A stretch of DNA of 64,000 nt from Bisporella sp. PMI_857 (GCA_021307315.1 JAJSPD010000090.1:103724-167723), one strand, 5' to 3'; numbered from the stretch's first letter, positions 33,092-45,274 are shown. Numbers and translations: made by a program. The notes: generated from the sequence alone by a model not told the origin.

Positions 33092-34679
33092 ATGAATAAC
33101 TACGCCAAATCAGACGTTATTGACAAAGCTGTTGATTCAATTCGATCAGGGGAGTTTCTAAATGCTTCCCAAGCAGCGGCACACTTTGGATGTGATCGTA
33201 CGTCGATTAGCAAAAGGCTGAAGGGTCAAACCTGTCATAAAGCCCATGCAGACTCTGTTGGCCGACAATGCTTTACAGACCTTCAGGAACGAGAGCTCAT
33301 TCGTAGGATTAACTATTTGAGTGAAAGTCAAATGCCTCCTACTAGTAGAATAGTCAGGAACCTTGCGGAAGAGCTAAAAGGAAAGAGTGTGGAGAAGAAC
33401 TGGGTCGGCCAATTTGTGGCTCGGCATAAATCGGAACTTAAATCGATGTACTTGCGTAACATTAATAATTTGCGGGTTGCCGCTGAATATGAGCCTATGT
33501 TTCAATTGTTTTATAACAACGTAAGTCACTTGGTTTTGTGGTTGATTTAATATTAATTTTTGAGAGAGTAATTGGCTGACTAGCTACGTTCCGCAGTTGG
33601 AGCGTACAATTGAAAAATATTAAATAACAGCCGACAATATATATAATTTTGATGAAAAAGGATTTCTTATAGAAATAGGTCGTATGATGAAAAGGATTAC
33701 AAGCCAACAAGCTATAAATAAGCTGGGTGGAATGACAAATCGTCAAAACGGCAATCGAGAGTTTATTAGTTGCCTGGCCTGCATTTCAGCAATAGGGAAA
33801 ACTATTCCTCCTTTCTTGATCTACAAAGGATCAAATCACCAATTGCAATCTGGTTGGCTTGAAAACGTCAATAAAGATTCAAATACTTATTTTGCTTCAT
33901 CTGAGAATGGATGGAGTAGTAATAAACTCGGCATAGAGTGGCTAGAGAAGGTGTTTAATCGCTATACTCAGCCAGCTAGTCCTCGATCTAGGCGTCTATT
34001 AATAGTAGATGGCCATTCTAGTCATGTGAATTACGAATTCGTCGAATGGGCCGATCGCCACCGCATAATCATATTGATTTTACCACCACATTCTACACAC
34101 AAATTGCAACCTTTCGATCTTGGCCTGTTCGGCCCTCTTGCTACAGCTTACTTTGTACGACTCGATATGCTATTGGCGGGCAGCGGTGGCCTTACAACTA
34201 TGAGTAAAAGCATGTTCTTTGATCTATTCAAGCCTTCTTTTGATGAAGTTTTTTCCGAAAAGAATATCCAGCATGCTTTTCAAAAGCCTGGTATTTGGCC
34301 AGTCAATCGGGAAGATATAATCAATTCAGTACGACGTATCAAAAAGCCTATTGCGGAAAGGGTTCCTAATACGATTTCTACGCCTACAAACTCCAGAACT
34401 GTACGTTTGGCTCTGAAGGCATATCAACAGAATCCTGGTGAAGACGTCATACAAAAAGTGTTCAAAAGGCTGGAAACCGCAATTGCAAAAGCTGATATCG
34501 CGGAACATGAGAATAAAGGGTTACGAGAGGCTATTATATATGAGAAATCAAAAAGAAAAAGAGGCCGAAAGCTTGATTTAAGTAAAGAACCTGATCAAGG
34601 AACTATTGTGTATTCGCCAGCTAAAGTCGAGAGAATTAAAGAATACCAATTAGGGAAATGTTGGAATGCATGTACATAG
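33092..34679 (+). pseudogene. Pogo/Fot1-type transposase (HTH, CENP-B-type HTH, DDE_1)
   Basis: DNA transposase that cuts and pastes the surrounding element. Exon 1 (33092-33520) encodes two helix-turn-helix regions (SQAAAHFGCDRTSISKRLKG; ESQMPPTSRIVRNLAEEL, VEKNWVGQFVARHKSEL). An intron GTAAGT..CGCAG (33521-33596) leads to exon 2, where a TAA at 33621-33623 interrupts ERTIEKY / ITADNIYNFDEKGF. The DDE catalytic set is present downstream: NFDEKGF, LLIVDGHSSHV, THKLQPFDLGLFGPL. The change CAA to TAA is CpA to TpA, as in RIP. The last six codons (CWNACT) come from a family A LTR inserted at 34659; without it the frame would stop five codons later. The element ends are intact, so it might still be moved in trans. 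Confidence 0.92.
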
Positions 34680-34840
34680 CTTCACGCGTTCCATATCGCA
34701 AGGATTGTGGGCCCTCTACCATCTATATAACTACCTGGCAATAGGCCGTAGCTTAGGAGAATCAACGAATATCATAACCACACCAGCAAGAGCGTAGTCA
34801 CAGCTACTACGCCTTTTGCTACGTGGTAGGTATTCCGACA
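34659..34840 (-). repeat. Solo LTR, family A, inside the pogo element
   Basis: 182 bp, inverted, TGTTGGAATGCATG to GTATTCCGACA. It supplies the terminal codons and stop of the transposase frame. Flanks GGAAA/GTAAG match at three of five positions only. Confidence 0.9.
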
Positions 34841-35090
34841 GTAAGAAGGTTGTTGTAAAAGAGGTGGTGCGGAAAAATCGAGTTGGAAGGGCAATTAAGC
34901 TACCATTACGCTTTCAAGAATCTTCTCCTTTGTAAAAATGATACAACAAATCATTATAAATCGATTGAGCCTACTTTCATTGTATATAGATTTGTGGTTG
35001 ATTTTTTATTAATTTTTTACCATAAGTTCAATTGATAAATTTGAGTGGGATTTGATGCGGGACGGGATTTGTCACGGGATCTCGGTTAAA

Positions 35091-35585
35091 TGACAAGAGG
35101 GAAAAGCCGTGGGAAGTGGTGTTTAGTTTTGAGAGTTTGTCTTTATTTTTCAACCATTATCAAATATCTAGCCAGTTGTATTGGGCAACCTGTCCGAATA
35201 AAGTTTCTACCTTCGCTAGCCTTCAGTGTCGCCCACCCACGACGGACAAGCCAATCTAGCCTCCAGGCAAGAACTGGGCTGGGCCTTCGAGAAACGCCAT
35301 CCCGAACTCAGTATGGTGAAGTTGGGTGCCGCTGATTCGTTCGGCAAAGCTTCGGCTGTCTGCCAAACCTCTGAATCGGGCATAGCTGCGGCTGAAACCG
35401 AGGAGGATAGAAGCAATCAATCAATCAAATCGCACCACACTCTGGGGCAGATTATTGAGTTTCACCCCAGCTGCGGCTGAAAAACCGAAAACTCAACGAA
35501 AATGGATTTTCCACCACTTTAAGATAGCACTGTTCCCTTCCATACCATTGGTAGGTTTTGTTGACCAAAATTCTACTGGCCACCA
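35091..35585. other. Short intergenic region
   Basis: Between the pogo element and the membrane protein gene. No feature beyond a possible promoter. Confidence 0.4.
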
Positions 35586-37386
35586 TGGCTCAGAGAAACC
35601 GCGTCCGCCAAACAACCACAGCCCTATTCACACAGTTTCCTACAAACGGGCGAATTCCTTTCAAGCAAGTTCTACAAGCGACTTGGGTTGCAACGTTTGC
35701 TCTTTTTATCGGAATCTGCTTTGTTCTTGTAATCGTCTTCTCCGCAGATGGAAAGCCCACGAGTAGCAATAAGTGGTATGAATACGCTCCGACTTTTGTG
35801 GCTTTGGGAGCAGTCGTACTTCGGGGTTCGGTCGCTGCTTTGCTCGGGATTGTGGTTTATCAAACCTGTGGCAGAATGTTACCGCGCTGGCCAAGGCTAA
35901 TGAGGACCCGCGCGTTGAGACAGGAGGGGAGGGAGGCATCTCGTTAAAGAGGGTTGAGTCGCTGCACTTGGCTTCGCGTTTGGCGGTCGGCATGTTAGCA
36001 TATCCGTTGTTCAGGGTTGGCTGGATAATTGGTTTCCTGGGACTTGCCATCACCTCTGCTGTCCAGCCTGTCCTGCAGTCCGCCATTGCAGTCAGGCAAG
36101 AGAGGCAGATCATTCCTATGGGTTTACCGATATATCACCCTCAGTTTAACGGATCACTTGCCCTAAGCGACTCAGCAGCAATGTATGCAGCGGGTCCGAC
36201 GACAATATCGAGGAGGTCAGCAGTCGCAGCTCTGATGGGAGAGAAAAGCGGACTTCGTTACACAGATGCTAATGTTACTGGTATTGCAAATTTTGGCCCC
36301 GTCAAGTACCTCGACGTTACCTGTAACATTGAAGCTGTCCCTGGAAACAAATCCAATCTAAACGGCTGGGACTTATATAATTTCACCTACCGATATCCAG
36401 ATGCGGAACACTTTTCGGATGATCCGAGGTATGATTTGACCCAATTCCGAGATGTATCCAATGTCTCGGTCCTATATGACGGAGTTGAAATTTTGCTGGC
36501 TGCCAAATCAAAGGTAGAAGTGCAAGCCGTCATGTTCAACAACACGCACTACCTTAGGCACCTATGCATGGTTCAAACCGCGATTGGGAGCTGTGCCGCT
36601 CATATTACGGCCGGCATTGGAAGCATGGGCGACCTTGCCTGCTTGAGAGATCAGTTTATTAATGTCGACAGCGACCTCGATAAGGCTCTTTCATTCTACG
36701 GACCGGCTGGCGGAGTGCAATCTCTATTCGGCTCTTTTTTAGAAGTATTTGTCGGGAAAGCGGTGCTCAGTATACGTAACAGATTTAACTCTGGTCAATC
36801 TCTGTTTATGATGGGAACCATGGTCGCGGATACGGATAAAACACTCCTCATGCCGTCAGATCTCTTATCACATATGCAGCGAGTGCTCTGGGTCACGCCT
36901 TTGCTCGCAAAATTCGGTACTCCAGAACAAGAAGCACTAAATGTCACAATGTCCGTCTTGGATGAGCGTAACGTGGTCGTCTACAAAATCGACAAGCCGC
37001 GAATCATTGTCACGGTCGCCGTCCTCTTTATCATCGGTCTCGGATGTTTGGTCAATCTATCTCTTTGCAGGAGCGGAGCATGCGGACGTCTCACAAGAGA
37101 CAGCTTGGTTCATTCCCTCACAGTGGCGGGCCCAAATGGCCCTGCGATCAAGGGCGCGTGCTTGGCTTCTTTGGACGAAATATTGGATAAGGCCGGCGAT
37201 GAGAAACTCAAGTTTGGTGTGCTCCTAGAGGCGACGGACTCGGTAAGCGGACATCTTGGGTTTGCAGAACAGCCTCTCGCACCGGGATCTCACGGGGGTA
37301 CACCAGTTACAACTGTGGGAAAGCCAGTGCCAGGGAGGTGGTATGGGGGTTATGGTGGCCTCAGAAAAGAAGCCTCAAGTTGTTGA
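35586..37386 (+). pseudogene. Fungal membrane protein with large glycosylated ectodomain, one frameshift
   Basis: The start ATG at 35586 sits in a strong context (CCACCATGG). The N-terminal part has membrane spans VATFALFIGICFVLVIVF and FVALGAVVLRGSVAALLGIV. At about 35861-35865 the frame changes: VVYQ in the first frame continues as NLWQNVTALAKANEDP in the second, which fits loss of one A from an A run. The rest is open to 37386: a span near residue 140 (LFRVGWIIGFLGLAI), an ectodomain of about 290 residues with repeated N-glycosylation sites (DANVTG, GNKSN, YNFTYR, SNVSV, FNNTH, LNVTM), and a C-terminal span (IIVTVAVLFIIGLGCLVNL) with a short tail. The architecture is common among uncharacterised ascomycete surface proteins. 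A sequencing indel or an unusual intron is an alternative to a true frameshift. Confidence 0.75.
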
Positions 37387-37589
37387 AGTTAGATAAAATA
37401 GTAGCATAACGTAATTTATGTTGCAACCGCTCAGCAGCCAAAAGATAGTGAATCTAAATGAGGCTAGTATGTAAAGAGCACAGGAAGGGAGTATGTAAAG
37501 AGCACAGGAAGGGAGTAATGTAAGATAAAGAGCCGGGGAGATCAATGTTTTATATATGCGTGGCGTCTATGGCACGTGATACTGAAGAA

Positions 37590-37774
37590 AAGCGGCCCTA
37601 GCCCCATGGCCCCTGGCCCGTCTCCTGTATATAAAGCACTGTTTTCCTTCCTTTCTTCTGTCTGTAGTTTGTTCTTTTGGTTATAACAATTGATAGTCGT
37701 TCACACCTTTGAGTCCCTCTTCCTGAGATCTACGGATCGGGATCCCTGTTCGCCTTGAGTTGTTAGTTGTTACA
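37590..37774 (+). repeat. Family C LTR, 5'-truncated
   Basis: Matches the family C copies from GCGGCCCTAG..GGCCCCTGGCC through TATATAAAGCACTG to GAGTTGTTAGTTGTTACA. The end carries a short GTTGTTA duplication. The 5' border and target duplication are not recognisable. Confidence 0.8.
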
Positions 37775-37932
37775 TCAAGGTCCAATAAGGTTGTGCGTAA
37801 AGAAAATTACTAAGTGTGAGTCTTAGCATTAAGGTATATATGCACCAAGAGAGTGGTTTAATTGATTCTCTGACGGCTATAGTATTATACCAAGACGTCT
37901 AACTCAGCCATATATACACACTAGAATCCAAG

Positions 37933-38183
37933 TATTTGTATCACTCTTCAAGTGATACTTCTTGGTTTCTGATAATTTGCAATTGCTCAAGTCGGTACCT
38001 ACTGGGCACGTAGCACCGCGATCTCTGCGCAGTGCTAGTATGCTCGTTGTAGGTGGTTGACTCGTTCTTCCCTTTCTTCTAGGCTATTGCTACTACAGGA
38101 GTTATAATATATCCATATGGTCCGAGCGTCGCGGGGTGTGCTATTCACTCGACCCCGCGACCTTGCCTGTACTTGTACCAACA
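37933..38183 (+). repeat. Solo LTR, family D
   Basis: 251 bp, TATTTGTATCACTC to CTTGTACCAACA, with exact target duplication CCAAG (37928-37932 and 38184-38188). The terminal TG has become TA, a change expected from RIP on the opposite strand. Confidence 0.9.
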
Positions 38184-38460
38184 CCAAGAGTTTACTTTAT
38201 AATCTCAGTATCTCCAGGGACAAGGGGGTGATTTAATAGACTCAGCCGAATCTGCCTTGTGATACTGGCAACTATAATAAAAATATGCCACCAGGCTTTA
38301 ATTCGCTTAGGTTCGTTGGTTGGCTTTCGTCGCTTAATGGGGGAGCCAATTTTATTCTAGTTAATTGGCTCGGTTAAAAATTAAGGTTGTGGTGGCCAAG
38401 GCAGTGAATGCCGCTAATGGTATGCATATTCTTAGAACCTCAACCTTTTCTCTAGCGCGA

Positions 38461-38639
38461 GGGTATATAATGCCACTTTTTTCCTTTTTTCCTTTTTTCC
38501 TTTTCTTCCTTTTCTTCTTTCTCTTCAATTTTTACGTCTGAATTGGCAACTTAAGTTTAGTGAGCTGTCGCAATACGATTGAGGCCAAAAATTTCTCTAT
38601 ATATTCAAATCACGAAGCCATAAGTTTTTTTTCATTGTG
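38461..38639 (+). promoter_or_regulatory. Putative promoter and leader with pyrimidine tract
   Basis: GGTATATAATGCC at about 38461-38473 is followed by a nearly uninterrupted C/T tract (about 38477-38530) and a leader running to the ATG at 38640. TATA plus CT-box is typical of strongly expressed filamentous-fungal genes. Confidence 0.55.
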
Positions 38640-40064
38640 ATGTCCGAACATACAACTCTGGCACCTTTGGACTCTGCCAACTTACTTAATCGTGGCTTGC
38701 TAGGTCCTGGCAGGACTTCTGGGTTTCACCGACTTCACAAGCGTAAACTGAACCGCTCTAGCGATGAGGAAAATCATGATATTCCTCTGGACGTCTCTTT
38801 CTCATCTCCAGCTGCCGACGATGCATTTGCCACGATTCCTGTGGCCCTCATCTCATATGAAACTCTCGTTTATGTCGGCCTATCTGAAGCAAAGGCTACC
38901 GAGCTATGGCGCCAATGGACTAACTGGCCCGCTCAGGGACCCCGCCGTGAGACTGATCCCGATGATTGTGGATTGGTCGTTACTTTCAAAAATTTCATTA
39001 TTGGCTCTTTCGAGAACCAGATTGACGCCACAGATGACAACGAGCAGCAGTGGCGAGCGTGCCTGAACGGGTGTGGTATTGCTGTTGATGTACAGAATGC
39101 TATCATGGATCCTCGCTTTAAGACTCTCTGCTTTTCACAGTCATGCCTCTACTGGGTTAATGACACTGTTGGAATGCGCTATGCAGGGCTCGAGGACATC
39201 CAGAGATCGTCGCGTGAGCGAGAAATGCAACTGCTGCGGATTGCCACTCGTTCAGGTGGTAACCAAGGAGGAAGTGGGCATAGTGGACTAGAAGGCGGTC
39301 CCAACATTGCTACAGGTTCATCATTTTCAGCCAGCCAAGGTCAGCGTTCTGTCTCTGGCTTTCAACAACAGAATACGCCTGGCATTGGCCCGGATATCTG
39401 GGGCTCGACAAATGCTACCGCCGCTCGCAGTTCTCCTGGACATACTGTGCTTTTTAAGGGCATCGACCAGGGTCGCATTGCTGGTCTCTTTGACGAGACC
39501 GGTACCTTGGATCGGATCAGCACCCTTCTAAGCTCAGCACCGAGCGACTTCAGTGGCACTCGGTCACTCTTCTACTTTACACCGGACCACCATGTGGCAG
39601 TGCACTATGCTGCATATGCTAAACGGCGCGCTAATTATGAATCTGTTGTCATTGTCTGCCTCCGCATTCCGAATGCCGCCATCGAGAGCCTTTCAGGACC
39701 CGATATCCAGCGCATTTACTGGCCGAGTAATGAGTGGAAAGAGCTTGTTTGGCGCTGCCGCACCGTGACACCTCTCCCATTATACTTGCGAAAGTATCGA
39801 CAAGCTATTCTCGTGATCGGTACAGTTTCGCGGAAACCAGACAGTATCTACTATGCAATGGACTCATGGCAACAGGTTACGGAGACATGTCTGCTTCAAG
39901 TTGGACCGTCTGGCCAGAACAATCCAACTGTCCAGTACGTTTTCTCTGGGGAAGAAGAAGGATGTGAGTTTTTGATCGAAAACGGCGCCCGAAACATCAA
40001 GGTTTTTCTCTATCCTCAATCCGAGCTTGAGGCGTGGCTTGCTATCAATTCCTCCTCTAACTAG
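38640..40064 (+). CDS. Uncharacterised fungal protein, possible ART-like (DUF3990-like) C-terminal domain
   Basis: Intact single-exon protein of 474 residues (start MSEHTTLAPLDSAN). The N-terminal 230 residues hold a SAM-like helical block (YVGLSEAKATELWRQWTNWP) and a conserved segment (GCGIAVDVQNAIMDPRF). A low-complexity Gly/Ser/Gln linker follows (about residues 205-262). The C-terminal domain begins HTVLFKGIDQGRIAGLFDET and continues SDFSGTRSLFYFTPDHHVAV, HYAAYAKRR, ESVVIVCLRIPNAAI, IYWPSNEWKELVWRC and AILVIGTVSR. The order R/K-G-x, DFS..FYFT, A..YA.YAK resembles ADP-ribosyltransferase-fold families such as DUF3990, but I cannot confirm catalytic residues, so this is only a structural guess. 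No signal peptide or membrane span. A strong promoter-like region lies upstream. The family looks widespread in ascomycetes but function is unknown to me. Confidence 0.75.
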   Translation: MSEHTTLAPLDSANLLNRGLLGPGRTSGFHRLHKRKLNRSSDEENHDIPLDVSFSSPAADDAFATIPVALISYETLVYVGLSEAKATELWRQWTNWPAQGPRRETDPDDCGLVVTFKNFIIGSFENQIDATDDNEQQWRACLNGCGIAVDVQNAIMDPRFKTLCFSQSCLYWVNDTVGMRYAGLEDIQRSSREREMQLLRIATRSGGNQGGSGHSGLEGGPNIATGSSFSASQGQRSVSGFQQQNTPGIGPDIWGSTNATAARSSPGHTVLFKGIDQGRIAGLFDETGTLDRISTLLSSAPSDFSGTRSLFYFTPDHHVAVHYAAYAKRRANYESVVIVCLRIPNAAIESLSGPDIQRIYWPSNEWKELVWRCRTVTPLPLYLRKYRQAILVIGTVSRKPDSIYYAMDSWQQVTETCLLQVGPSGQNNPTVQYVFSGEEEGCEFLIENGARNIKVFLYPQSELEAWLAINSSSN

Positions 40065-41676
40065 AGAGGGCAGAGCACAGGTTGAGCTACAAGAAGTCAA
40101 AAGGGTTCATCTTCCTGGATGTAAAGTTTCAGGCGTGCATGGATTTCAGGTACGTTTACAAGGCTGGACAGGCGTACTGTGTTTTCGCGATGGCTCGGGA
40201 CATTAAAGCATATGGACGTTGGACTTTGACAGCAGTCTAAAGCATATTCGCGATAACAAAGGCATAGAGTAGTAGACAAATGAAAAGTATTCAAGAATAG
40301 GATTGGATTTCCAGGTTTTGGAGCTTTGCCGCTACATCTCGTTTGCTGTACTCAGCTTTGGCTAGACTTCCATTATCAAACCCCGGTTGGGTGGGGTGGT
40401 CCGTACCACTTTACCCGAGCGGGCGTGCGCCAAACCTGGGGGTAAATCGCCGTACTAAGGTAATATGGCCCGCTCAAGTAACAGTCGCCGCAATTAGAGC
40501 ATAGGCCGTACCTGCAGTGCGTTACCCAGAGTCGGCAGTTTAAGGTTTAGTGGGCAGATGGAGAAAGTGCAGGTAGGTTTTCGAGTGCCGCTTTCAAGTG
40601 CCGATGCGCTTGGGCGTGCTCCCGAGTACAAAGAAAGCTATTGACCGATGTCTCTTCGGGCCTTCTTTGGATTAATGACTTAAACACAGCTCTTCTTGTC
40701 AGGCTTTAATGTTAAAGAGAGGCTTTCAGGGCTGTTCGGTGACTGGTCACCCGATCTTTTCGGGTCCGAGGTCAAAAGTACTGTCCTTTTTTAGTGGCTG
40801 ATATCAATGCCAGCAGCCTTAGAATCAGGCAATAGAATTAGTAGGCCTAGGTAGGTAATATTCTTAATTTCTGCCTCTTGTCAATATTTGCGTGAGATTT
40901 TATAAAATGTCTCCACAAGCTACTCGATTAATGAGCCATAAAACACAACATATGTCGGGTCAATAAACGGCGAGTCTGGAGGGTTTTATCAATGTTGGGG
41001 GTTGAGCGCATCCAGCAAGAGCGGGGTTAATTCGAAAATTATTGGTTTAACCCTGGAACTACTGTACTGTAAATTCCCCGACGATTGGATTCTGCACGAT
41101 CAAATATCCCCGGAAAGTTGACCCCACAGCAGCGTCTGTGATGCAGGGGGGATTTCTCGGGCCATTTTGTAAAATGTCAATAGATTTATATGCTTCAAGC
41201 TGACGCATTCGCATCCTAAGGCCGTTATCAATGCCGATTTGATGGATATTTCTGCCCGAAAAGGACGTCGGAAAGCAGACCCTGAAAACACAGGTATCAG
41301 TTTACCTTGCATAAACTGCAACATTATTTTAATAGGTGACATGTGAACTTTGCATCTCTGTTCCTTCGCTAATGATCTCGCTTCGTTAGTTTCAATCCAC
41401 CTTCCCGCAATATGCAAACTGCTTATGATCACATGTCGACACTGGTCACCCGAGATTTAACCGCTTTCGACAATATGAATTCCCTCTTTGAGCCCTTCAT
41501 CTCCCATATTTTCCATTGCAGCTGCATATTGCACGGTCACATGGCTGCTCCTGGCCTTCTAATGTCTATAATAATGACGATTCGCACACCAAAAAGGAAC
41601 TACTAGGCACCGCAGGCAAAAACACAAACGCAAGACCTTGATAATAGACATTAATACGATCGTAACTACATGCACA
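40065..41676. other. Intergenic region containing a dispersed repeat
   Basis: No gene. The repeat at 40477-40922 is listed separately. CTGTACTGTA-type short palindromic sequence near 41062. Confidence 0.5.
40477..40922 (-). repeat. Dispersed repeat, family J, 446 bp
   Basis: The reverse complement matches 49348-50000 along its whole length (TAGCTTGTGGAGACATTTTA start, CGACTGTTACT end), with scattered transitions, once the LTR nested in the other copy is removed. It contains no coding sequence. It may be a long solo LTR or a non-autonomous element; ends are not diagnostic. Confidence 0.75.
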
Positions 41677-42671
41677 ATGTCTGCACTAGTTCTATCTTGC
41701 CTGGCTATGGCTATGTGCTTTCCAGGCACGGCATTAGGTGTTCTTACCCGTGTCACTAATTTTGGAACGAACCCTGCCGGAATCCAGATGTATATCGATG
41801 TGCCCAGCAGCCCAGCGTTGAATCCTGCAATCATCGTCGCGGTAAAAGCTGAAATTATTGTGGTTTTTGGTCGCTAACAAACTCTACAGCTACACGGCTG
41901 CCATGGAACTGCCCAAAATTACTACTCCTCGAGTAACCTACCGCAGCTAGGGGCCCAGAAAGGTTTTATAACAATATACCCTTCTTCCACTCACGACCTC
42001 CAATGCTGGGACTGCGGTACAAGCCGGAGCCTCAAACGGGATGGAGGTGGTGATCCTCAAAGCATTGTTCAAATGGTACGTAAACGGGTGCATAGGTATC
42101 TTCATATCTAAAGTATCATCTCTTACAAGGCAATACACTACAGGTCAATTATACCATCGCTAATTACCACGCGGACGCTGGCAAGGTATTTGTCGTTGGC
42201 ACTTCGTCGGGGGCTATGATGGGCAACGTTTTAGCAGCTATCTACCCCGACGTTTTCGCGGCAACGTCGGTTTATTCCGGAACTGCGGCAGGCTGCATGG
42301 CTGTTCCCAACGGTGTCCCTCCTAACCCTTATGATGAATGCGGCCTCGGAAGGATCATTAGAACTCCACAGCAGTGGGGTGATCTGGTTCGCTCTTACAA
42401 CGCTAACTACCGTGGGCCGTGGCCTAGGATGCAGATTTGGCACGGTACATCCGACACCACAGTTGTGTACCAGAACTTCATCGAAGAGCTCAAAGAATGG
42501 TCAAATGTTCTAGGCGTATCATTCGCTAGAAATGTCACGAATTCGCCCCAGTCTAGCTACACACAGATGGTTTATGGTGATGGAAGTCAGCTTGTGGGGT
42601 ATAGCGCGCTTGGCGTTGGACATGTTGTTCCTATTCACACAGCGCAAGCCTTGCAATTCTTCAATCTCTAA
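41677..42671 (+). CDS. CE1/PHB-depolymerase-type esterase (acetylxylan or feruloyl esterase-like), secreted
   Basis: Predicted as join(41677..41841, 41890..42075, 42144..42671), 292 residues, the normal length. Introns of 48 and 68 bp have GTAAAA..ACAG and GTACGT..ACAG borders and keep frame. The signal peptide starts MSALVLSCLAMAMCF. Catalytic features: oxyanion strand ALHGCHGTAQNYY, nucleophile elbow VVGTSSGAMMGN, acid IWHGTSDTTVVY, histidine ALGVGHVVPIH. Conserved CWDCGTSRSLKRDGGGDPQSI is typical of fungal carbohydrate esterase 1 members. Such enzymes remove acetyl or feruloyl groups from plant xylan outside the cell; the exact substrate cannot be told. There is no carbohydrate-binding module. 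No lesion is seen. Confidence 0.9.
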
Positions 42672-43366
42672 TGTCTGTTATATACAGTGCGCTGAAGTAA
42701 ATTGCGGCTGCCTGGGGTGTAAAGAGCGTTGTGGCGCTACAGTTAAGCTTGCATAACAATCAGAGATACCAGAATATACAGTGTCTTTACTACAAACACC
42801 AGTGGTTGACCGTCTTCAAATTTAATCCGATACTTGGAATTGCTCATAATTATTAATTCATAGTCCCATTTGGACCTATATGTAGTAAGCGTTTCCCAAT
42901 GTGGGATTTTCGAGAGTGATCTTTGTGTAATGCAGCCTGTATCGTGATTATATCTCGAGGTGAGGCCTCAGATAGTTTTCTGTGTTTTATGACTCGTTCT
43001 ATGTAATTTACTCGATTTCCTATTCAAATTCTCATTGTCAGCGTATTGCTACAGCCGAGGCAGTTGGAGGGCAGTAGCAGGGACCGCAACACAACAGAAT
43101 AAGTAACACATTGTATCGACGGCTGGGAGTCGAAAGGGAATCAAAGTAAATTGTTGAGTCAAAGTACAAGTGAGAATCCAAATCAAAGACAAACTCAAGC
43201 TTAACCATTGTCAAGGTATGTTCCAACTCCTTCTTTTATCTTTCTTCCTCAGACTCTAGTATCACTGTCTCTGTAGGTATGTTGGTGTCCGTAGCTTTGT
43301 CTTTCGGGGCTTTCGAAAGGAAGTTAATACTCGGAGTCTCCGATTGTCTAGATGAAGAGTAGTTGA
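42672..43366. other. Intergenic region
   Basis: 3' flank of the esterase; no gene or repeat recognised. Confidence 0.45.
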
Positions 43367-43630
43367 TCAGAGTAAGTGTCCTAAAGCTTCCCGGGGTAGC
43401 ACAAGCTCTTTTGGAAGTAAGACGGCTGTTGAAATTGGGATCGATTTGTAGCAAAAAGGTGCATTGGCAAGCCACCATTCGAGGTGTTTTTGAGGGAATT
43501 GAGAAGCTACAAAATGTTTTAAGGACGCCCAGGAGCATAGAAAAGAGGCGAGAGGGGTTTGCCATGCCCCGCGGCGAGCAAGGGCATCAGCAAACTCGCT
43601 GCCCGGCACTTGGGATGCCCTAATTTTTCT
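43367..43630 (-). mobile_element. LINE ORF2 RNase H-end fragment
   Basis: The minus-strand frame contains VPGSEFADALARRGAW and EWWLANAPFCYKSIPIS, then PKELVLPREALGHLL and a stop. This order is that of the RNase H C-terminal region of fungal Tad1-like LINEs (GNExADALA, WW..YK, P.EL.LPR..L..LL). It is an isolated fragment, possibly of the same family as the endonuclease piece at 13950-16039. Confidence 0.68.
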
Positions 43631-43863
43631 AGGTTCTAAGCTACGGTACAAAGCAGGTGTAGGCATGACCATAATTCATGTGCTCCGAAGGTTCACCTGA
43701 CCGATTGTGTGCACACCAACAGAAAAGTTAAAGGCTAGAATTCAACTAAAGCAGAAAATAAAGCAGAAAACCTTGATTCGATGAACGATAAAGCTCAGGA
43801 ATTTCCATCATTATTTTCGAATGCAGCAAGAGCTGCACGAGGCCAAAAGCCGTCCAGTCTCCG

Positions 43864-44051
43864 TGTCGGAATACCTACCACGTAGCAAAAAGCGTAGTAA
43901 CTATTGACTACGCTTTTGCTGGTGTGATTCTGGTATCGTCGATTGTTTTCTTCTAAGCTACGGCCTATTGCCAGGTAAATATAGGTGATAGGAGACCCAC
44001 AATTCCTGCGATCCGGTTGATCGCGTGAAACTACGTACATGCATTCCAACA
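43864..44051 (+). repeat. Solo LTR, family A
   Basis: 188 bp, TGTCGGAATACC to CATTCCAACA. Flanks CTCCG/ACGTA do not match. Confidence 0.88.
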
Positions 44052-45274
44052 ACGTATTTTCTATCAATAATCACATATAACGTACGAACGATACAAATTG
44101 GAAATCAAGGGAATTTATTCATTAAGATTCACCGCCATAAAGCCATAGATATTTTAATCAACCTCAAAAGTGAGTGTATGCTTTTTAATGGGCTACGAAC
44201 GTAAACCGGCCTATGTACTTTTCTTCCCAAAAAAGACCTTCGAACAAAGTCGTACAACATCGTGCTTCAGAGCTTTTTAATCGAATTTCCAGACTCCATG
44301 AACAAGAATTCCATTTGGGATCAGTATGCCCAGCTCAACAGTACCGCTGCAAATGGCGGCGCAAATGGCGATACAAGGAGGATCAAAAGCACAGGCGAGC
44401 ACGCACGCCGGAACGCAGACTTCCTACTTCACTATTAGTAGGTGACAGAGTACACAAGCCAAGTTTCGGTTATAGTTAGGATGTGACTTCTGCTTACGGG
44501 GTTGATTGTCTAGCAAGAGAATGCGTGTTTAGTAGATTTCTGGCTCAAGACTGGAGACTTGTACTTACACGCTCTATGACTTTCGCTACAGTTGCTTTTT
44601 CTGGCCTTGGTGATGCAAATTCAAGACTCGGAAACAAGGGTGCTACGTAAGAGCTAATATGCATGATTGCGGGTATCTGAGGTTCCTTTGTGGATCTGAT
44701 TGTTATAATGTTCTTCGATTTATGTTGTCCGTTAAAAAAGGAGCCGTACTTACTTCCAGGCAAAGAGAACCGATCTTTTATATCTTTGATTCGTGTTATG
44801 TTTATAGGGCCTGAGGATTGAGGTCGCATCCATACTCTATTTTCTGTATCACATCTTTTAAAAGCGGCCCCAATATAAGTATTCATGCTATGGACGGGCA
44901 TTTGCATTTGACTCGGAATGTTGTTGCAGGATGAAAGCAGTTGTAGGGCGCAATGAACGCGTCCTTCTTGTGCAACATGTTTTTTTGATACCGCCATGAG
45001 CTCAAGAGTTACAGTACCACAAGGACTCCTTTTATACCAAGGCTGTCACTCTTCTACCAAACAAAGAAAGCTACTTCTCGATCTAGAAGCAATTCCTCTA
45101 TTACATCTTCCGCGTCCCAGCCTGTGAGCTATACCAGCAGCTGTGAATAACTTGAAGTTTTAACCAAAGGAGATCCAGCTGATGAATCGCTTAATAAAAG
45201 ACCTGCGAGAGGGGACATTGTAACGGATCCTGCCGGAAAATTTCCGTTTCCCGACATCCTCCGAATTTCACTAT
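44052..45274. other. Gene-free or uncertain stretch
   Basis: A 150-codon minus-strand frame (44997-44545, MAVSKKHVAQEGRVHCALQL) and a plus-strand frame with NKNSIWDQYAQLNSTAANGG near 44300 are open but have no recognisable domain. Neither is called as a gene. Confidence 0.35.

Larger units (their letters stand above)
33019..35086 (+). mobile_element. Pogo/Fot1-type DNA transposon, 2,068 bp
   Basis: Perfect 44-bp terminal inverted repeats (33019-33062 and 35043-35086; ends ACCGAGATCCCGTGAC / GTCACGGGATCTCGGT) flanked by the TA target duplication (33017-33018, 35087-35088) typical of Tc1/mariner-pogo. It carries one transposase gene with an intron and a stop codon, and a family A LTR inserted in its 3' part. 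It lies 12 bp after the family F LTR. Confidence 0.95.
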